Assembly: GCA_028819195.1 (NCBI GenBank)
Contig: JAPPMF010000015.1
Coordinates: forward strand, 124,001 to 188,000
Source of the DNA: Bin55 sp028819195
Lineage (GTDB): Bacteria; Pseudomonadota; Gammaproteobacteria; Pseudomonadales; Azotimanducaceae
Direction of reading: 5' to 3'
DNA length: 64,000 nt
In this document: piece after piece, positions 8,817 through 19,003 of the stretch
How the letters are laid out: each line of letters opens with the position of its first letter
Numbering within the stretch: the first letter of the stretch is position 1
Notes under the pieces: model-generated
Told to the model about the DNA's origin: nothing
The model's database searches: none
The model's input: the letters and a program-made list of their open reading frames with translations, nothing else
Program-made: the position numbers and the translations under genes

Positions 8817-9845
8817 TCAGTTCGAGTAATCTACCCGTAAATTACTTACCGAGTGCTCTACAAGTGGCGCACCCTGACTACCGGCAATCTTTAACAAAAT
8901 CGATTCAATCGCGTCCCAGGCATCACCACGAATCAACCCTTTTTCTTCTCCATCAATATGTGTGCACTCGATCAACAAGTCTTCGACATTTCTCTGACCT
9001 AAGCGATCAGCTAATCGGTTCATATCCTGCTCTCGTCGATAAGAAGTTGAAATCGTTTCACCTCGGCACATTCGGTGTACCTGCCGTAAATAAGACGCAA
9101 CAGCACCAACCAACATAAGCGGTTGTATCCCACCTCGTTTGAGCGCTTCCAATTGATTCATCAGTCGCTGTGTGTTCCCTCGAGTTGCTTCGTTAATCGC
9201 ATCAAAAGCACCGCAGAGACTCCAGTTCATCCGATTCATATCGTCAATTTCAATAGTTTTATTTTCGGACATAAAACTTAACCCCAGACGTTCAATTTCC
9301 TGGCGCGCGGCGGCTAAATTACCTTCAGTCAGTATTGCTAACTCTTCACAAGTATCGCGATTTAATCTAATGCCGGCCTCACTTGCCATTCGCGTAATCC
9401 ATTTCATAGCCATTTGAATAGACAAGGATTCTGAAACGACAACAGTAGCATGTTTAACCATGAACTTGTACCATTCGGTTCGACGTAACCGATAATCCCA
9501 GTTAGCTCCTCGCAAAATGAGAATAGTAGATTCGTCGTTCGTTTCAACCCATTTGAGTAATTCGTTCAGAACATTTTTTCCAAAGACATTTCGTGATAAC
9601 TGGGCGATCAGAATCTTCTTTTCACTGAATAACGAATGCGAGTCTAGAGCAAGTAGAACTTCAGCCCAGCTTTCTTGTTGAGTGATTTCAAACCGTTCTA
9701 ACTCAGAGAATCGTTCTTTTTTTGCTCTTTTTAGTACAGAAGAAATCGATTCCTCGACCAAAAACTCTTCGGTTCCGGTAAAAAAATACATTACCGATAA
9801 CTCTTTGGCGAGTTTTTCTTCGAACTGCTGGAAGGAGAGTTGCAC
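8817..9845 (-). CDS. holA: DNA polymerase III subunit delta
   Basis: The 342-residue product has the expected HolA length and opening (FTGTEEFLVEE region near 22), an ILILRGANWDYR strand in the ATPase-like domain and the helical C-terminal clamp-loader collar. Delta opens the beta sliding clamp within the tau/gamma complex so that the clamp can be placed on primed DNA. It lies downstream of lptE and leuS on the same strand, the order leuS-lptE-holA known from enterobacteria, with 21 bases between lptE and holA. It ends 43 bases from the convergent HNH gene. The assignment is supported by both sequence and synteny. Confidence 0.9.
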   Translation of the reverse strand: MQLSFQQFEEKLAKELSVMYFFTGTEEFLVEESISSVLKRAKKERFSELERFEITQQESWAEVLLALDSHSLFSEKKILIAQLSRNVFGKNVLNELLKWVETNDESTILILRGANWDYRLRRTEWYKFMVKHATVVVSESLSIQMAMKWITRMASEAGIRLNRDTCEELAILTEGNLAAARQEIERLGLSFMSENKTIEIDDMNRMNWSLCGAFDAINEATRGNTQRLMNQLEALKRGGIQPLMLVGAVASYLRQVHRMCRGETISTSYRREQDMNRLADRLGQRNVEDLLIECTHIDGEEKGLIRGDAWDAIESILLKIAGSQGAPLVEHSVSNLRVDYSN

Positions 9846-9866
9846 TCTTTGGGTTGTGGTCGTGTT

Positions 9867-10400
9867 TTAGAGTCGCTCACGCAAGCGTAAATACAAACTA
9901 TCGATGATTGCATTCACGATTCGTGTGTTCAACTCGACTCGAACCTTTTCTTCTTCTGCAGACGTACTTAACAACTTGTCGGAGTTGACCCTCACGCGAC
10001 CCGTTTGTTCCAACGTCAGATTGACCTCTTCAGCGGAATCCGGAAGCTCTAAACGCACGCCCACCTGTAAAGTAAGTTCGAATTCGACTAACCCTCGTCG
10101 CGGTACAACTAATGAAGTATTTTTGCGATACTCGTGGTCGATAACTTCTATCAGAACGTCATACGATTCACCCTCGGTAATCTCAACATCGTTCTTATCC
10201 AACGCGATCACAAGTTCCCGCCGCATTTGTGGAGCTTGCACGACCTTCAACGAGACACTGTCGATGTAAGTTCCGAGGTTATCGGTGCGCAAATAAAAAC
10301 CACAACTCTGTACAAGCAGGGCACAAAGAACGAAAGCCACGACCATGATCAACGAGCGCCCTGTGTAACATTCTTGCAAAGAGGATGGTCTAGACGACAA
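9867..10400 (-). CDS. lptE: LPS-assembly lipoprotein LptE
   Basis: The 177-residue product has a hydrophobic signal segment and a lipobox (LVQSCG, Cys33) followed by GFYLR, the hallmark start of mature LptE. The mature protein plugs the LptD barrel in the outer membrane and is needed for LPS delivery to the cell surface. The start at 10400 overlaps the leuS stop by 11 bases; an internal ATG (MVVAFVLCALL) gives a signal peptide without basic residues, so the longer start with arginines is preferred. Gene order leuS-lptE-holA is conserved in gammaproteobacteria. Sequence outside the lipobox is divergent, as is usual in this family. Confidence 0.88.
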   Translation of the reverse strand: MSSRPSSLQECYTGRSLIMVVAFVLCALLVQSCGFYLRTDNLGTYIDSVSLKVVQAPQMRRELVIALDKNDVEITEGESYDVLIEVIDHEYRKNTSLVVPRRGLVEFELTLQVGVRLELPDSAEEVNLTLEQTGRVRVNSDKLLSTSAEEEKVRVELNTRIVNAIIDSLYLRLRERL

Positions 10401-12810
10401 AATTTACCATCCTATCTTTCACATAGATGATCCGTTTGGGTGGATCGACACCTAGGAACCGATTAACGTTGGGATGACTCTTAGCCTGAGAAATTGCGTC
10501 CTCTTTGTTTATGTCGATCGGTAATTCAATAGTGGCGCGGAACTTTCCATTGACTGACACGGGGATCGAGACTTGCTTCGCTTCGAGCAAACTAGGATCA
10601 AATTCGGGCCATGTTGCGTTATCGAAAATACTTCCTTGATACCCCATTTGCTCAAACAATTCCTCTGCAATATGGGGACAAATCGGAGCAATCATCGTCA
10701 CCAAAGGTTCAACTTCGCCACGTAACGGCGTTCGTCCTTCAGCTCTAACTTCATTGAGGTATTCCATCATAGCCGCAATTGCAGTATTGAATTTCAGATT
10801 TGCCATATCATCGGAAACTTGCTTGATTGTTCGATGTAGTGAGGACTTGATTGATGAATTGGCCTCGCCGTCTTGCATTTCTGCAACTGTTTGGTACAAC
10901 CGGCTGATGAATTTGAACGGACCTTGAATCCCATCTTCCCGATAATCTCCACCTTGTTCAAAGGGACCGAGGAACATAAGATACATGCGGACTGTATCAG
11001 CCCCGTATTTTGCGATTAGTTCATCTGGCACAATAATATTTCCGCGACTTTTAGAGATCTTTCGACCATCTTTGATGAGTAGACCATGTGCGCGAAACTT
11101 CTGATAAGGTTCCTCAAAGGAGAGAAAGCCTAAATCGTAGAGTGCCATCGTCAAAAACCGCGAATACAGTAAGTGCAATACCGCATGTTCGTTTCCTCCG
11201 ATGTAGGAGTGAACTGGTAACCATTTTTCCATCGAAGAGTGATCAAAAGCGACGGTTGCATTATCTGAACATGGATAACGTAAAAAGTACCAGGCACTGT
11301 CTAGAAAAGTATCTGAAACATCAGTTTCTCGCCGCGCTTTTCGCCCGCATTGGGGACACTTTGTGTTACACCAATCTGCTGCTCGGGCAAGTGGACTCTC
11401 ACCCGAGTCGTTCGGTCCGAAGTCCTCAAGGTAAGGGAGTTCGATCGGTAAATCTTCTTCCGGAACAGGTACCGCCCCACATGTTTCACAGTGAATAACG
11501 GGTATGGGTGGTCCCCAGTAGCGCTGACGAGAAATACACCAATCATGCAATCGGTAGGAGATTGACGACTCAGCAAGTCCTTTCTGTTGTAAATGTTGTA
11601 CGATAGATTTTTTCGCTGGTTCAACTTCTAAACCATTGAACTTTCCGGAGTTGATGAGCGTACCGTCGCCTTCATATGCTGACTCTTGTTCCAAAAAGTG
11701 GTTAGACCCGGGTTCTTTAATGACTCGGACAACGGGTAACTCAAATTGCTTTGCAAATTCGAAATCGCGTTGATCATGCGACGGAACGGCCATTACAGCA
11801 CCGGTGCCATATTCCGCGAGCACATAATCTGAAACCCACACAGGGATCTGTTGGTTATTCGCAGGATTGGTACAGTACGAACCTGTGAATACTCCAGTCT
11901 TCTCGCGATCAACAATCTGCCGTTCAACGATGTCTTTCTGTGCAACTTGGTCGAGGTAGGTGTTCACCTCTTCCGATTGATCTTCAGTCACGAGTGATTG
12001 AGTTAGTGAATGTTCCGGCGCTAACACCATATATGTCGCACCAAAAATCGTGTCTGGTCTAGTGGTAAACACTTCGATGTTTTGATCGGAATTCGCAACT
12101 TGGAAGCGTACTAGTGCCCCTTCACTTGCGCCAATCCAATTGACTTGTGCTGTCTTCGTTGCTTCAGTCCAGTCAAGATCAGGTAAATTGTCGAGCAACC
12201 GCTTGGAGTACTTTGTAATCTTGATAAACCACTGTGGGAGTTGGCGTTGGCCAACCGGTGCGTCGCACCGTTCACAATTCCCCTGAATGACTTGTTCGTT
12301 TGCCAACACTGTCTTACATGAAGGGCACCAATTCACGGCCGCATGTCGACGTTCAACTAAACCAGCATTAAATAGTTGGAGAAATATCCATTGCGTCCAT
12401 TTGTAGTAATCCGGATCGGTGGTATCAACGGTATGGTTCCAGTCGAACATTCCACCGATACGTTTAAGTTGTCGTGTAAAGTTCTCTATATTTTGGGGGA
12501 TGAGCGTGTTCGGGTTGGTACCGATCTTGAGGGCAAAGTTTTCACTGTGAATGCCAAAAGCATCGAACCCAATCGGTTGAAACACGGTTTTACCCTGAAG
12601 ACGTCTAAATCTTCCTTGTACGTCTGCTCCAGTGTATGCGAAGATATTTCCTATATGCAAACCCTCTGCTGAGGGATAAGGAAACATCATGAGGTTGTAA
12701 TACGGTTCTTCGGCCGCGGCAAGTTGAGCAGCTGAGAATCGATTAGTTTGTTGTTGCTCCCACCGGTCTTGCCACTTTTGTTCAATAGCAGTGGGATCGT
12801 ATGTATTCAT
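10390..12810 (-). CDS. leuS: Leucyl-tRNA synthetase (divergent type)
   Basis: The 806-residue enzyme charges tRNA-Leu. Class I signatures are present as LHIGN (51-55) and KISKS (about 583), with zinc-type cysteine pairs (NWCPSCK and NCERCD; CETCG; KCPQCG), an editing domain containing TTRPDTIFGATYM and a C-terminal tRNA-binding domain. It is shorter than the roughly 860 residues of E. coli LeuRS, and segments such as FDAFGIHSENFALKIG and VDTTDPDYYKWTQW differ from the FDAFGLPAENAA and KW-type segments usual in this class of bacteria. The start is 210 bases from the divergent TPR-like gene. Function is certain; foreign origin is inference and needs a tree. Confidence 0.95.
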   Translation of the reverse strand: MNTYDPTAIEQKWQDRWEQQQTNRFSAAQLAAAEEPYYNLMMFPYPSAEGLHIGNIFAYTGADVQGRFRRLQGKTVFQPIGFDAFGIHSENFALKIGTNPNTLIPQNIENFTRQLKRIGGMFDWNHTVDTTDPDYYKWTQWIFLQLFNAGLVERRHAAVNWCPSCKTVLANEQVIQGNCERCDAPVGQRQLPQWFIKITKYSKRLLDNLPDLDWTEATKTAQVNWIGASEGALVRFQVANSDQNIEVFTTRPDTIFGATYMVLAPEHSLTQSLVTEDQSEEVNTYLDQVAQKDIVERQIVDREKTGVFTGSYCTNPANNQQIPVWVSDYVLAEYGTGAVMAVPSHDQRDFEFAKQFELPVVRVIKEPGSNHFLEQESAYEGDGTLINSGKFNGLEVEPAKKSIVQHLQQKGLAESSISYRLHDWCISRQRYWGPPIPVIHCETCGAVPVPEEDLPIELPYLEDFGPNDSGESPLARAADWCNTKCPQCGRKARRETDVSDTFLDSAWYFLRYPCSDNATVAFDHSSMEKWLPVHSYIGGNEHAVLHLLYSRFLTMALYDLGFLSFEEPYQKFRAHGLLIKDGRKISKSRGNIIVPDELIAKYGADTVRMYLMFLGPFEQGGDYREDGIQGPFKFISRLYQTVAEMQDGEANSSIKSSLHRTIKQVSDDMANLKFNTAIAAMMEYLNEVRAEGRTPLRGEVEPLVTMIAPICPHIAEELFEQMGYQGSIFDNATWPEFDPSLLEAKQVSIPVSVNGKFRATIELPIDINKEDAISQAKSHPNVNRFLGVDPPKRIIYVKDRMVNFVV

Positions 12811-13019
12811 GGGTGAAAAATGTAATTATGACATGAGATCAGACTAGTCAATTGTCGACAGGACCGTAGAACTTGTGATCACATCGTCGAGTACCAATCT
12901 TGCTTTTATCAGTAGTGACCTTTTGTAAAATAGGTGTTGTCAATATCAAACTAAACGGCGACAGCGAACCAATCGGTATGAATAGTAAGAATTTAAAGAA
13001 AGATTCTAATGTTTAAAGA

Positions 13020-14849
13020 ATGAGAACGATGAAGTTCAAAACTTTTCTTTTAGGATGCTTTGCAGGAGTTGTCGGAGGTTTTGTGCTCAGCGGTATAGGA
13101 TGGGCAATCTATTCGGCGATGTCTGAAAGTGATACGCCGCATCTCGTGCAGCAAGGAACGGACAAATTGGTGAATGAGAAGCAGAATTTGTCTGCTGTAC
13201 TAGACTTAGAAGACTCTAGACACACGAGCAGTTTGTTCAACAAAAAGTTAAGGTTAACACACACTCTCAAAACTCTTACTTTCGATGAAATCAAGGAAAT
13301 TTATATCCAAACGGTGAGTCAAACTAGCAATCACAGAGTCTGGTATTTTCAAGACTTGTTGATTGAACACCTAGCCCTTCTTGATCCGAACGCTACACTT
13401 GAAATAATACAAACGACTAGTCCGAATCGACAACACGAACTGATTCCAATCTTGTACTCGCATTGGGCAATGCTTGACCTAAAAGAGGCGCTGACGAGTG
13501 CGGCAGGTCTCTCTCGGTCCATGCGACCAATCGTTACACGTGCCATTGTTGTTACACAAAACGGACATTTAGATGCAAACACCATGGAACTCACCGTAAC
13601 CTTAGGAATCGACGACGAAGTAGCAGAGACTGTCACGGAATTAGCTGCGAGAAAACAAATGCAAACGGATCCGAAAGGAGCATTTGAGCTAGTATTTACC
13701 GACGATGTCGAGGATACAAAGCAAGAATCTTTGCTTGCCGAAATCATTGGAACTTGGCTGAGAAGTTCTGATGAATCTGAGCACATAAGTCTCTTCACTA
13801 GCTTTCGTGATCAGTACGCAAAGATCTATCCGTGGAATCTGGGCAACTTGAAGAGCGTGCTCTTTACTAACTTGCTCGAACATGTTGTTGAAAAAAATCC
13901 AAAAATGTTTTGGCAACTTAATCTCAGCGATACCTCTGATTTGCAAAATCACCTCAATTTTCGAATTTTGGAAATATGGGCTGGTTTAAACCCTCAACAA
14001 GCGATGAATGCTGTATCAGAAATAGAAGGTACTGAGTGGTATGACAAGTCCTATAAGACAATCTTAAGTCGCTGGGCAGAAGAGGAACCAACTCATATGT
14101 TGCAAATGGTACAAGACATTCAGCCGAAGTTTCGTCAGGACGTTATTGCAAGATCAATTTTGGGTTTAGCTAGGCAAGAAGAGATAGAGCAAGCTTTGTT
14201 GTATATCGATCAATTTCACGAACAAGGAGAGAATGTATCGAGAGCGGCATGGTTTTTAAGTGATGTTTGGGCAGAGTACGATAGCCGACGAGCAACTGAT
14301 TGGGTGTTGGAAAATACTAAGATAAGTGAAACATACCGTGTAGAGTTATTAGAAAACGTCTTACCCAAACTCGCTAAAACAGATCCGCTGAAAGCATATC
14401 AACTTGCGGTCGAACACGGAAACCCAGAACCATTCGATCCTCGCTTTTCCACTGAAATGATAGTTTTAAGATCCATCGCCGAGAATGGAGATTTTGAAGA
14501 GACAATGGAGTTGCTTCCAGTCATTGATGAATCTCTGATAGGTACCGCGTTTCATACGATTGGAGTCGCTCTAATCGGTTTCAATAAGCTTGACGAAGCA
14601 ATCGAACTCGCGGAGAGGTTACCAAAAGCCGACCAACCGCAGTATTTTGAAGGCTTAGCGACGATGTGGTTTCAGGAAAGACCAGACGAGTTTTTTTTGA
14701 GTCTCGATAGTCTTTCGTTGGAAGCTCAGCAAGCCGTAGCACGCCAATTGCTATCGTTTAAACGGTATCAGCGCGGTATGTCGCCCGCAGAAATTTCGAC
14801 GTTAGAAAATCTAGCTTCTACTAGGGACATTAATCAAGAGGGTAATTGA
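13020..14849 (+). CDS. Membrane-anchored helical-repeat protein, paralogue 1
   Basis: The 609-residue protein has one N-terminal membrane helix (FLLGCFAGVVGGFVLSGIGW) and an otherwise soluble, entirely helical body with repeated units of about 35 residues containing W-A-x-x-x-P-x-x-A-type cores (IWAGLNPQQAM, RWAEEEPTHM, VWAEYDSRRAT). This resembles TPR or HEAT-like superhelices that bind proteins. The charge pattern suggests the body lies in the periplasm. A second gene of the same plan follows 41 bases downstream, so this is a tandem duplication. I do not recognise a named family. The start ATG was chosen because it begins the membrane segment; a second ATG three codons later is possible. 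Confidence 0.7.
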   Translation: MRTMKFKTFLLGCFAGVVGGFVLSGIGWAIYSAMSESDTPHLVQQGTDKLVNEKQNLSAVLDLEDSRHTSSLFNKKLRLTHTLKTLTFDEIKEIYIQTVSQTSNHRVWYFQDLLIEHLALLDPNATLEIIQTTSPNRQHELIPILYSHWAMLDLKEALTSAAGLSRSMRPIVTRAIVVTQNGHLDANTMELTVTLGIDDEVAETVTELAARKQMQTDPKGAFELVFTDDVEDTKQESLLAEIIGTWLRSSDESEHISLFTSFRDQYAKIYPWNLGNLKSVLFTNLLEHVVEKNPKMFWQLNLSDTSDLQNHLNFRILEIWAGLNPQQAMNAVSEIEGTEWYDKSYKTILSRWAEEEPTHMLQMVQDIQPKFRQDVIARSILGLARQEEIEQALLYIDQFHEQGENVSRAAWFLSDVWAEYDSRRATDWVLENTKISETYRVELLENVLPKLAKTDPLKAYQLAVEHGNPEPFDPRFSTEMIVLRSIAENGDFEETMELLPVIDESLIGTAFHTIGVALIGFNKLDEAIELAERLPKADQPQYFEGLATMWFQERPDEFFLSLDSLSLEAQQAVARQLLSFKRYQRGMSPAEISTLENLASTRDINQEGN

Positions 14850-14890
14850 AGGTACATGAAGAAACATCTGAATAAACACTTCCAAGAACA

Positions 14891-16666
14891 GTGAAAGAAA
14901 CAATTAAAACGACTCTTCTCGGAGCTACCATTGGTGGTGTTTCCAGTGTTACCCTTGTCGCAATTATTTTCCTACTCTTCACAAGTGAAGAACCTTTTCA
15001 ACAAGACCATGCTATGAACGCAATTACCGCTGGAAAGACAAGTAATACGTCCGATTTAAACTTGCGGTTGTTAGAGGATCTCCTAGGAAGTGAATACGAG
15101 AAATTTGTTGAGACCATCAACGTACTCGAAACACAGTCAACCACTCAACTATCAAATTTAATCAATGAAACACTTCAGTTGGACCCGTCGAACAATTTAC
15201 GATTACTTCAAGAATTTTTAGTCGTAAAACTAGTCCACGCGGACCCTGAATCTGCATTGGACATAGTGTGGGATTTTCCATGGTATCGATGGCAAGATCT
15301 TATTGGAATCGTAATTAGCGAATGGTCAACTCTCGATTTGGAACAAACGCTGATAGCAGTCGAACAATTACCGTTTTTTTATCTGGAAGAAGCCGTTAGA
15401 ACGATTCTCGCTAGTAGACCAGATGTTTCGATTGAACACCGGCACGACCTAACGGAAGAATTGCAATTGGCGGATATTTTCGAAAGACTGATTCAAGAAG
15501 TCGAAGTAATCACCCTTCTTGAGGAACCATACATTGCATGGGACCAGATTGTGCAGGACAACATCTCAAACAGTGAACAAGAAGAACTTCTTGTACGAAT
15601 CGCCATAACTCGTATCGAAACTGAAGGTTACGGAGTCCTTGAGCATCTATTTGACACGTTGTACCCAACGTATCAATTTGTATTTGAATCGATACTAAGA
15701 AAGATTCTTGACGATGCCCCCGAATTAGCCTATGAAACCGTCAAGAACATGTCTGTTGAAGCACGTGAGGTTGTGGCTCCTATACTTTTCAAGTCTTGGG
15801 CATCTCAACAACCTCGAAAAGCTTACAACGCTCTACTCGAGATCAACGACTATAAGCAACATTGGTCTCTCAGTATTGTACTACAAGAATGGGTAAAAGT
15901 CGACGCGATGGATTTATTAGATAACATCCATGAGATCCAGCGAGGAGATCGTAATTCCGCTGTCAGTGCAATTGTCATGGCACTAGCCAAAGTAGACCCG
16001 GAAGCTGTCGCCGTGCGTCTAGACGAATTGAAGCAAACTTTGGGAGTATATTATGAACTTGAAACGCCATTTGTCGATCATTGGGCGCGACACGATCCAA
16101 TAGGCGCTACAAACTGGGTACAAGAGAATATACCTGCCGGAAGTAGCCGTCAAGGAAATTTGCTTTTTTGGGCTTTGCGGGGGTATGTTGAGTTAGATGT
16201 AGACCGAGCAATCGAAATCGCATTAATTCAGCCACCAGATTCACACTTTGTCCAATCTGGTCGAGTAGGAAGTTTGCTATCTTGGGTAACCTCAAATGGT
16301 CATTTAGATAAAGCTATTGACCTACTTGATGAACTACCCACTGGTGCCAGATACAGCGGATATGCTGCAGTAGGTAGGGAACTAGTCGAAATCGAAAGGT
16401 GGGATGAAGCATTGAATTTGGCGCTAGACTTAGAAGGAGACACCCGAGACTTGTACCTAAATACCATTACCCGCACAGCTATCTACAGTAATGTAACTGG
16501 TCTAATCAATCAATTGCAAGCAATGCTGGACGATAACACTCGACAATACATTTCCAGTGAAATTATTCGGCAACATGAATGGAGGGGCAACGTATTGACG
16601 GAACAACAACTGGAACATGTTCAGTCACTATTACCTGGTGTCTACGAGAACGAGAATACTGAGTAA
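14891..16666 (+). CDS. Membrane-anchored helical-repeat protein, paralogue 2
   Basis: The 591-residue protein copies the plan of its upstream neighbour: one N-terminal membrane helix (GGVSSVTLVAIIFLLF) and a long helical repeat body with W-x-x-x-D-P/L-x-x-A units (EWSTLDLEQTL, SWASQQPRKAY, HWARHDPIGATNW). It starts with GTG; no ATG lies upstream in frame before a stop. Alignment by eye shows shared repeat positions but low identity with paralogue 1, so the duplication is old. The two genes are probably one operon and may form a heteromeric periplasmic scaffold. No enzymatic motif is visible. The gene converges on the molybdopterin subunit gene. Confidence 0.7.
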   Translation: MKETIKTTLLGATIGGVSSVTLVAIIFLLFTSEEPFQQDHAMNAITAGKTSNTSDLNLRLLEDLLGSEYEKFVETINVLETQSTTQLSNLINETLQLDPSNNLRLLQEFLVVKLVHADPESALDIVWDFPWYRWQDLIGIVISEWSTLDLEQTLIAVEQLPFFYLEEAVRTILASRPDVSIEHRHDLTEELQLADIFERLIQEVEVITLLEEPYIAWDQIVQDNISNSEQEELLVRIAITRIETEGYGVLEHLFDTLYPTYQFVFESILRKILDDAPELAYETVKNMSVEAREVVAPILFKSWASQQPRKAYNALLEINDYKQHWSLSIVLQEWVKVDAMDLLDNIHEIQRGDRNSAVSAIVMALAKVDPEAVAVRLDELKQTLGVYYELETPFVDHWARHDPIGATNWVQENIPAGSSRQGNLLFWALRGYVELDVDRAIEIALIQPPDSHFVQSGRVGSLLSWVTSNGHLDKAIDLLDELPTGARYSGYAAVGRELVEIERWDEALNLALDLEGDTRDLYLNTITRTAIYSNVTGLINQLQAMLDDNTRQYISSEIIRQHEWRGNVLTEQQLEHVQSLLPGVYENENTE

Positions 16667-16711
16667 ATAGATTCCGTTTAACTGACTGCCAAACCGAGTT
16701 CCTTGTTACCT

Positions 16712-18988
16712 TTACACTAGATAAAACCCTTCCTCACTGATTGGTAGCGTTCGAACCCGATACCCACAAGCATCAAATATCGCATTACCAACCGCAGGTG
16801 CTAATGGTGGGAAAGCTGGTTCACCTAAACCCGTCGGTGAATGTTCACCCGTATTAATGAAATGTACTTCGACTTCAGGTGTTTCCCCCATCCTCAGCAT
16901 TCGATATTTATCAAAATTAGTTTCTTGAACGCGACCGTTTTCAAAAGTAATCGCTAAATCCACCATAGTGGACAAACCATCTACTACTGAACCTTGAACT
17001 TGATTTTCGGCACCACTTAAATTGATAATGGGACCGACATCTGCGGCTACAGTAACCTTATGAACTTTCAAACTGCGTTTTTGAACGGATTCACCTTGGC
17101 GGTTTGTTACAGTTCCTTCGACATCGCCGACGCTAACTTCGGCAACTTCGGCGATATGACCAGCATGACTATAGTAAAACGCCACGCCTAAACCTCTCCC
17201 CTCTTTTTTGTTAGTCCATCCGGCTTTTTCGGTCGCGAGTTTCACACAAGCAGCAGCGCGTCCTGTGTGCATCCCACCACGATGCAATAGCCGCTCTTCA
17301 CCCAACATTTCCAATAAAACGTCTCGGTGGTCTCTTCCCCCTGCATGGGCTAATTCGTGCAAAAAACTCATTAGGACGAAACCAAATACGTTAGAACCAG
17401 GCGCGCGCCACGCAGCGCATCTGTGTTTCCAATCAATTCCAGTGTGTTCCACTCGTAAGTTATCGACCATACCCATTGGAAACTGCCCAGAACCAATTCC
17501 TTGATCGCCAGTAATGGTAGCGTGGCGGTTGTGCCAACCGACTACTTTCCCTTGTTCGTCAACACAACCTCTCAGCTTGTGAAATCCACCACCTCGAAAC
17601 AGATCGTAGGAGATATCGTCTTCTCGGGTCCACTGTAATTTGATGGGTACGCCAGGATAGTTCTTAGCGATAGCAGCCGCTTCACACATAAAGTCGTTGT
17701 AAAGCCTACGTCCAAAACCTCCTCCACAGCGAAGTTGATTCAGTTTGACTTTCGATTGATCAATGCCAGCGGCACGAGCCGCAGGACCCATCCCCCACGT
17801 AGGAGTTTGGGTCGGTGCCCAGAGTTCTAATTCACCGTCTTTGAACATCGCTGTACAGTTTTGCGGTTCTAACGGTGCATGACTCACAAAGAAATACTTA
17901 TAGTACCCTTCAGCTTGTCGTTCATTCGCTGAAAATGCCGCATCGACATCGCCGGTATCTACCGTACGATTACCTGCCTGTTCGACTAGTTTTGTGGCTT
18001 GAGTAACCGTTTCTGACCAGCTATCTTTCGACGCATTATTCTCGTCCCATTCGACCTTCAATGCTCTCTTGGCTTGAAACGCTGCCCAGGTACTATCGGC
18101 GATAATAAAGACACCAGGAAGTACTTCCATCGCATTACCTGTACCTTCCAGTACACCTGCTTGTAGGACGCCGGGCATTTTTTTGACTTCGTCTAAGTTA
18201 GCTGATTTAACGGTACCACCAATCGCCGGACATTTTTGGTAAACGGCGTACTTCAGATTTGGTAACATTTGATCGATACCGAATAAAGGTTTTCCACGAA
18301 CGATGGCATCGTTGTCGACTCCCGTGATCCGTTTTCCTAATAGTCGGTACTGTTTCGGATCTTTGAATTTAATCGATTCACGAGAGGGGACGGCTATTTT
18401 GGCTGCATCTGCTGCTAGTTCACGATAGGAAATTTCACGATTTGACAAAGCGTGTTTAACCATACTGTCCTGTGTCGATAAAGTGTCGGCTGAAACTTGC
18501 CATTTTTGTGAAGCCGCTTCAACTAGCATGTGGCGCACGGTAGCCCCAGCTGTACGAAGTGGTTCCCAAGACGTTGGTGTCGACATTGAACCACCGGCAA
18601 ACTGACCACCATAAGCGCGATCGATAGGAGCTTGAACCACGCGAATATCTTCCCATGCTACATCCAATTCTTCAGCAAGCATCATGGGTAATGAAGTTTT
18701 TACCCCCTGACCAATCTCTGGATTTGGGGCATATAGCAAAATCCCCTCTGCATCAATTTTGACGAACACATTCGGACTAAATACAGTACCATCTTGCGCC
18801 CTTACTTTGCGAAGTGGTGCAAAGGATAGCATCAACCCACCACCAACCAGTCCGGTTAGCTTCAGAAACTGGCGGCGATCTAACTTGACCAGCGGTTGCG
18901 GTTCAGTAAAAGCCGTAGGTGTAGTCTCATCTTCCCGCAATACACGCGGAATTACCTTACCAATATCAGAATAATCTAAAGTAGTCAC
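16712..18988 (-). CDS. Molybdopterin-binding subunit of an isoquinoline 1-oxidoreductase-type hydroxylase
   Basis: The 758-residue protein is the large catalytic subunit of a xanthine dehydrogenase-family enzyme of the IorB or aldehyde dehydrogenase type. A twin-arginine segment RRQFLKLTG (38-46) with a hydrophobic stretch directs it folded to the periplasm. Family-type segments include YKYFFVSHAPLEPQN, GGGFGRRLY, WRAPGSN and GLGEPAFPPLAPAVGNA, the last providing the glutamate that acts as base at the molybdenum. It hydroxylates an N-heterocycle or oxidises an aldehyde; the true substrate cannot be read from sequence. It is 15 bases downstream of its 2Fe-2S partner. No cytochrome c third subunit or Mo-cofactor insertion chaperone is in view. 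Confidence 0.88.
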   Translation of the reverse strand: MTTLDYSDIGKVIPRVLREDETTPTAFTEPQPLVKLDRRQFLKLTGLVGGGLMLSFAPLRKVRAQDGTVFSPNVFVKIDAEGILLYAPNPEIGQGVKTSLPMMLAEELDVAWEDIRVVQAPIDRAYGGQFAGGSMSTPTSWEPLRTAGATVRHMLVEAASQKWQVSADTLSTQDSMVKHALSNREISYRELAADAAKIAVPSRESIKFKDPKQYRLLGKRITGVDNDAIVRGKPLFGIDQMLPNLKYAVYQKCPAIGGTVKSANLDEVKKMPGVLQAGVLEGTGNAMEVLPGVFIIADSTWAAFQAKRALKVEWDENNASKDSWSETVTQATKLVEQAGNRTVDTGDVDAAFSANERQAEGYYKYFFVSHAPLEPQNCTAMFKDGELELWAPTQTPTWGMGPAARAAGIDQSKVKLNQLRCGGGFGRRLYNDFMCEAAAIAKNYPGVPIKLQWTREDDISYDLFRGGGFHKLRGCVDEQGKVVGWHNRHATITGDQGIGSGQFPMGMVDNLRVEHTGIDWKHRCAAWRAPGSNVFGFVLMSFLHELAHAGGRDHRDVLLEMLGEERLLHRGGMHTGRAAACVKLATEKAGWTNKKEGRGLGVAFYYSHAGHIAEVAEVSVGDVEGTVTNRQGESVQKRSLKVHKVTVAADVGPIINLSGAENQVQGSVVDGLSTMVDLAITFENGRVQETNFDKYRMLRMGETPEVEVHFINTGEHSPTGLGEPAFPPLAPAVGNAIFDACGYRVRTLPISEEGFYLV

Positions 18989-19003
18989 AATTTATCTCCT
19001 CGC

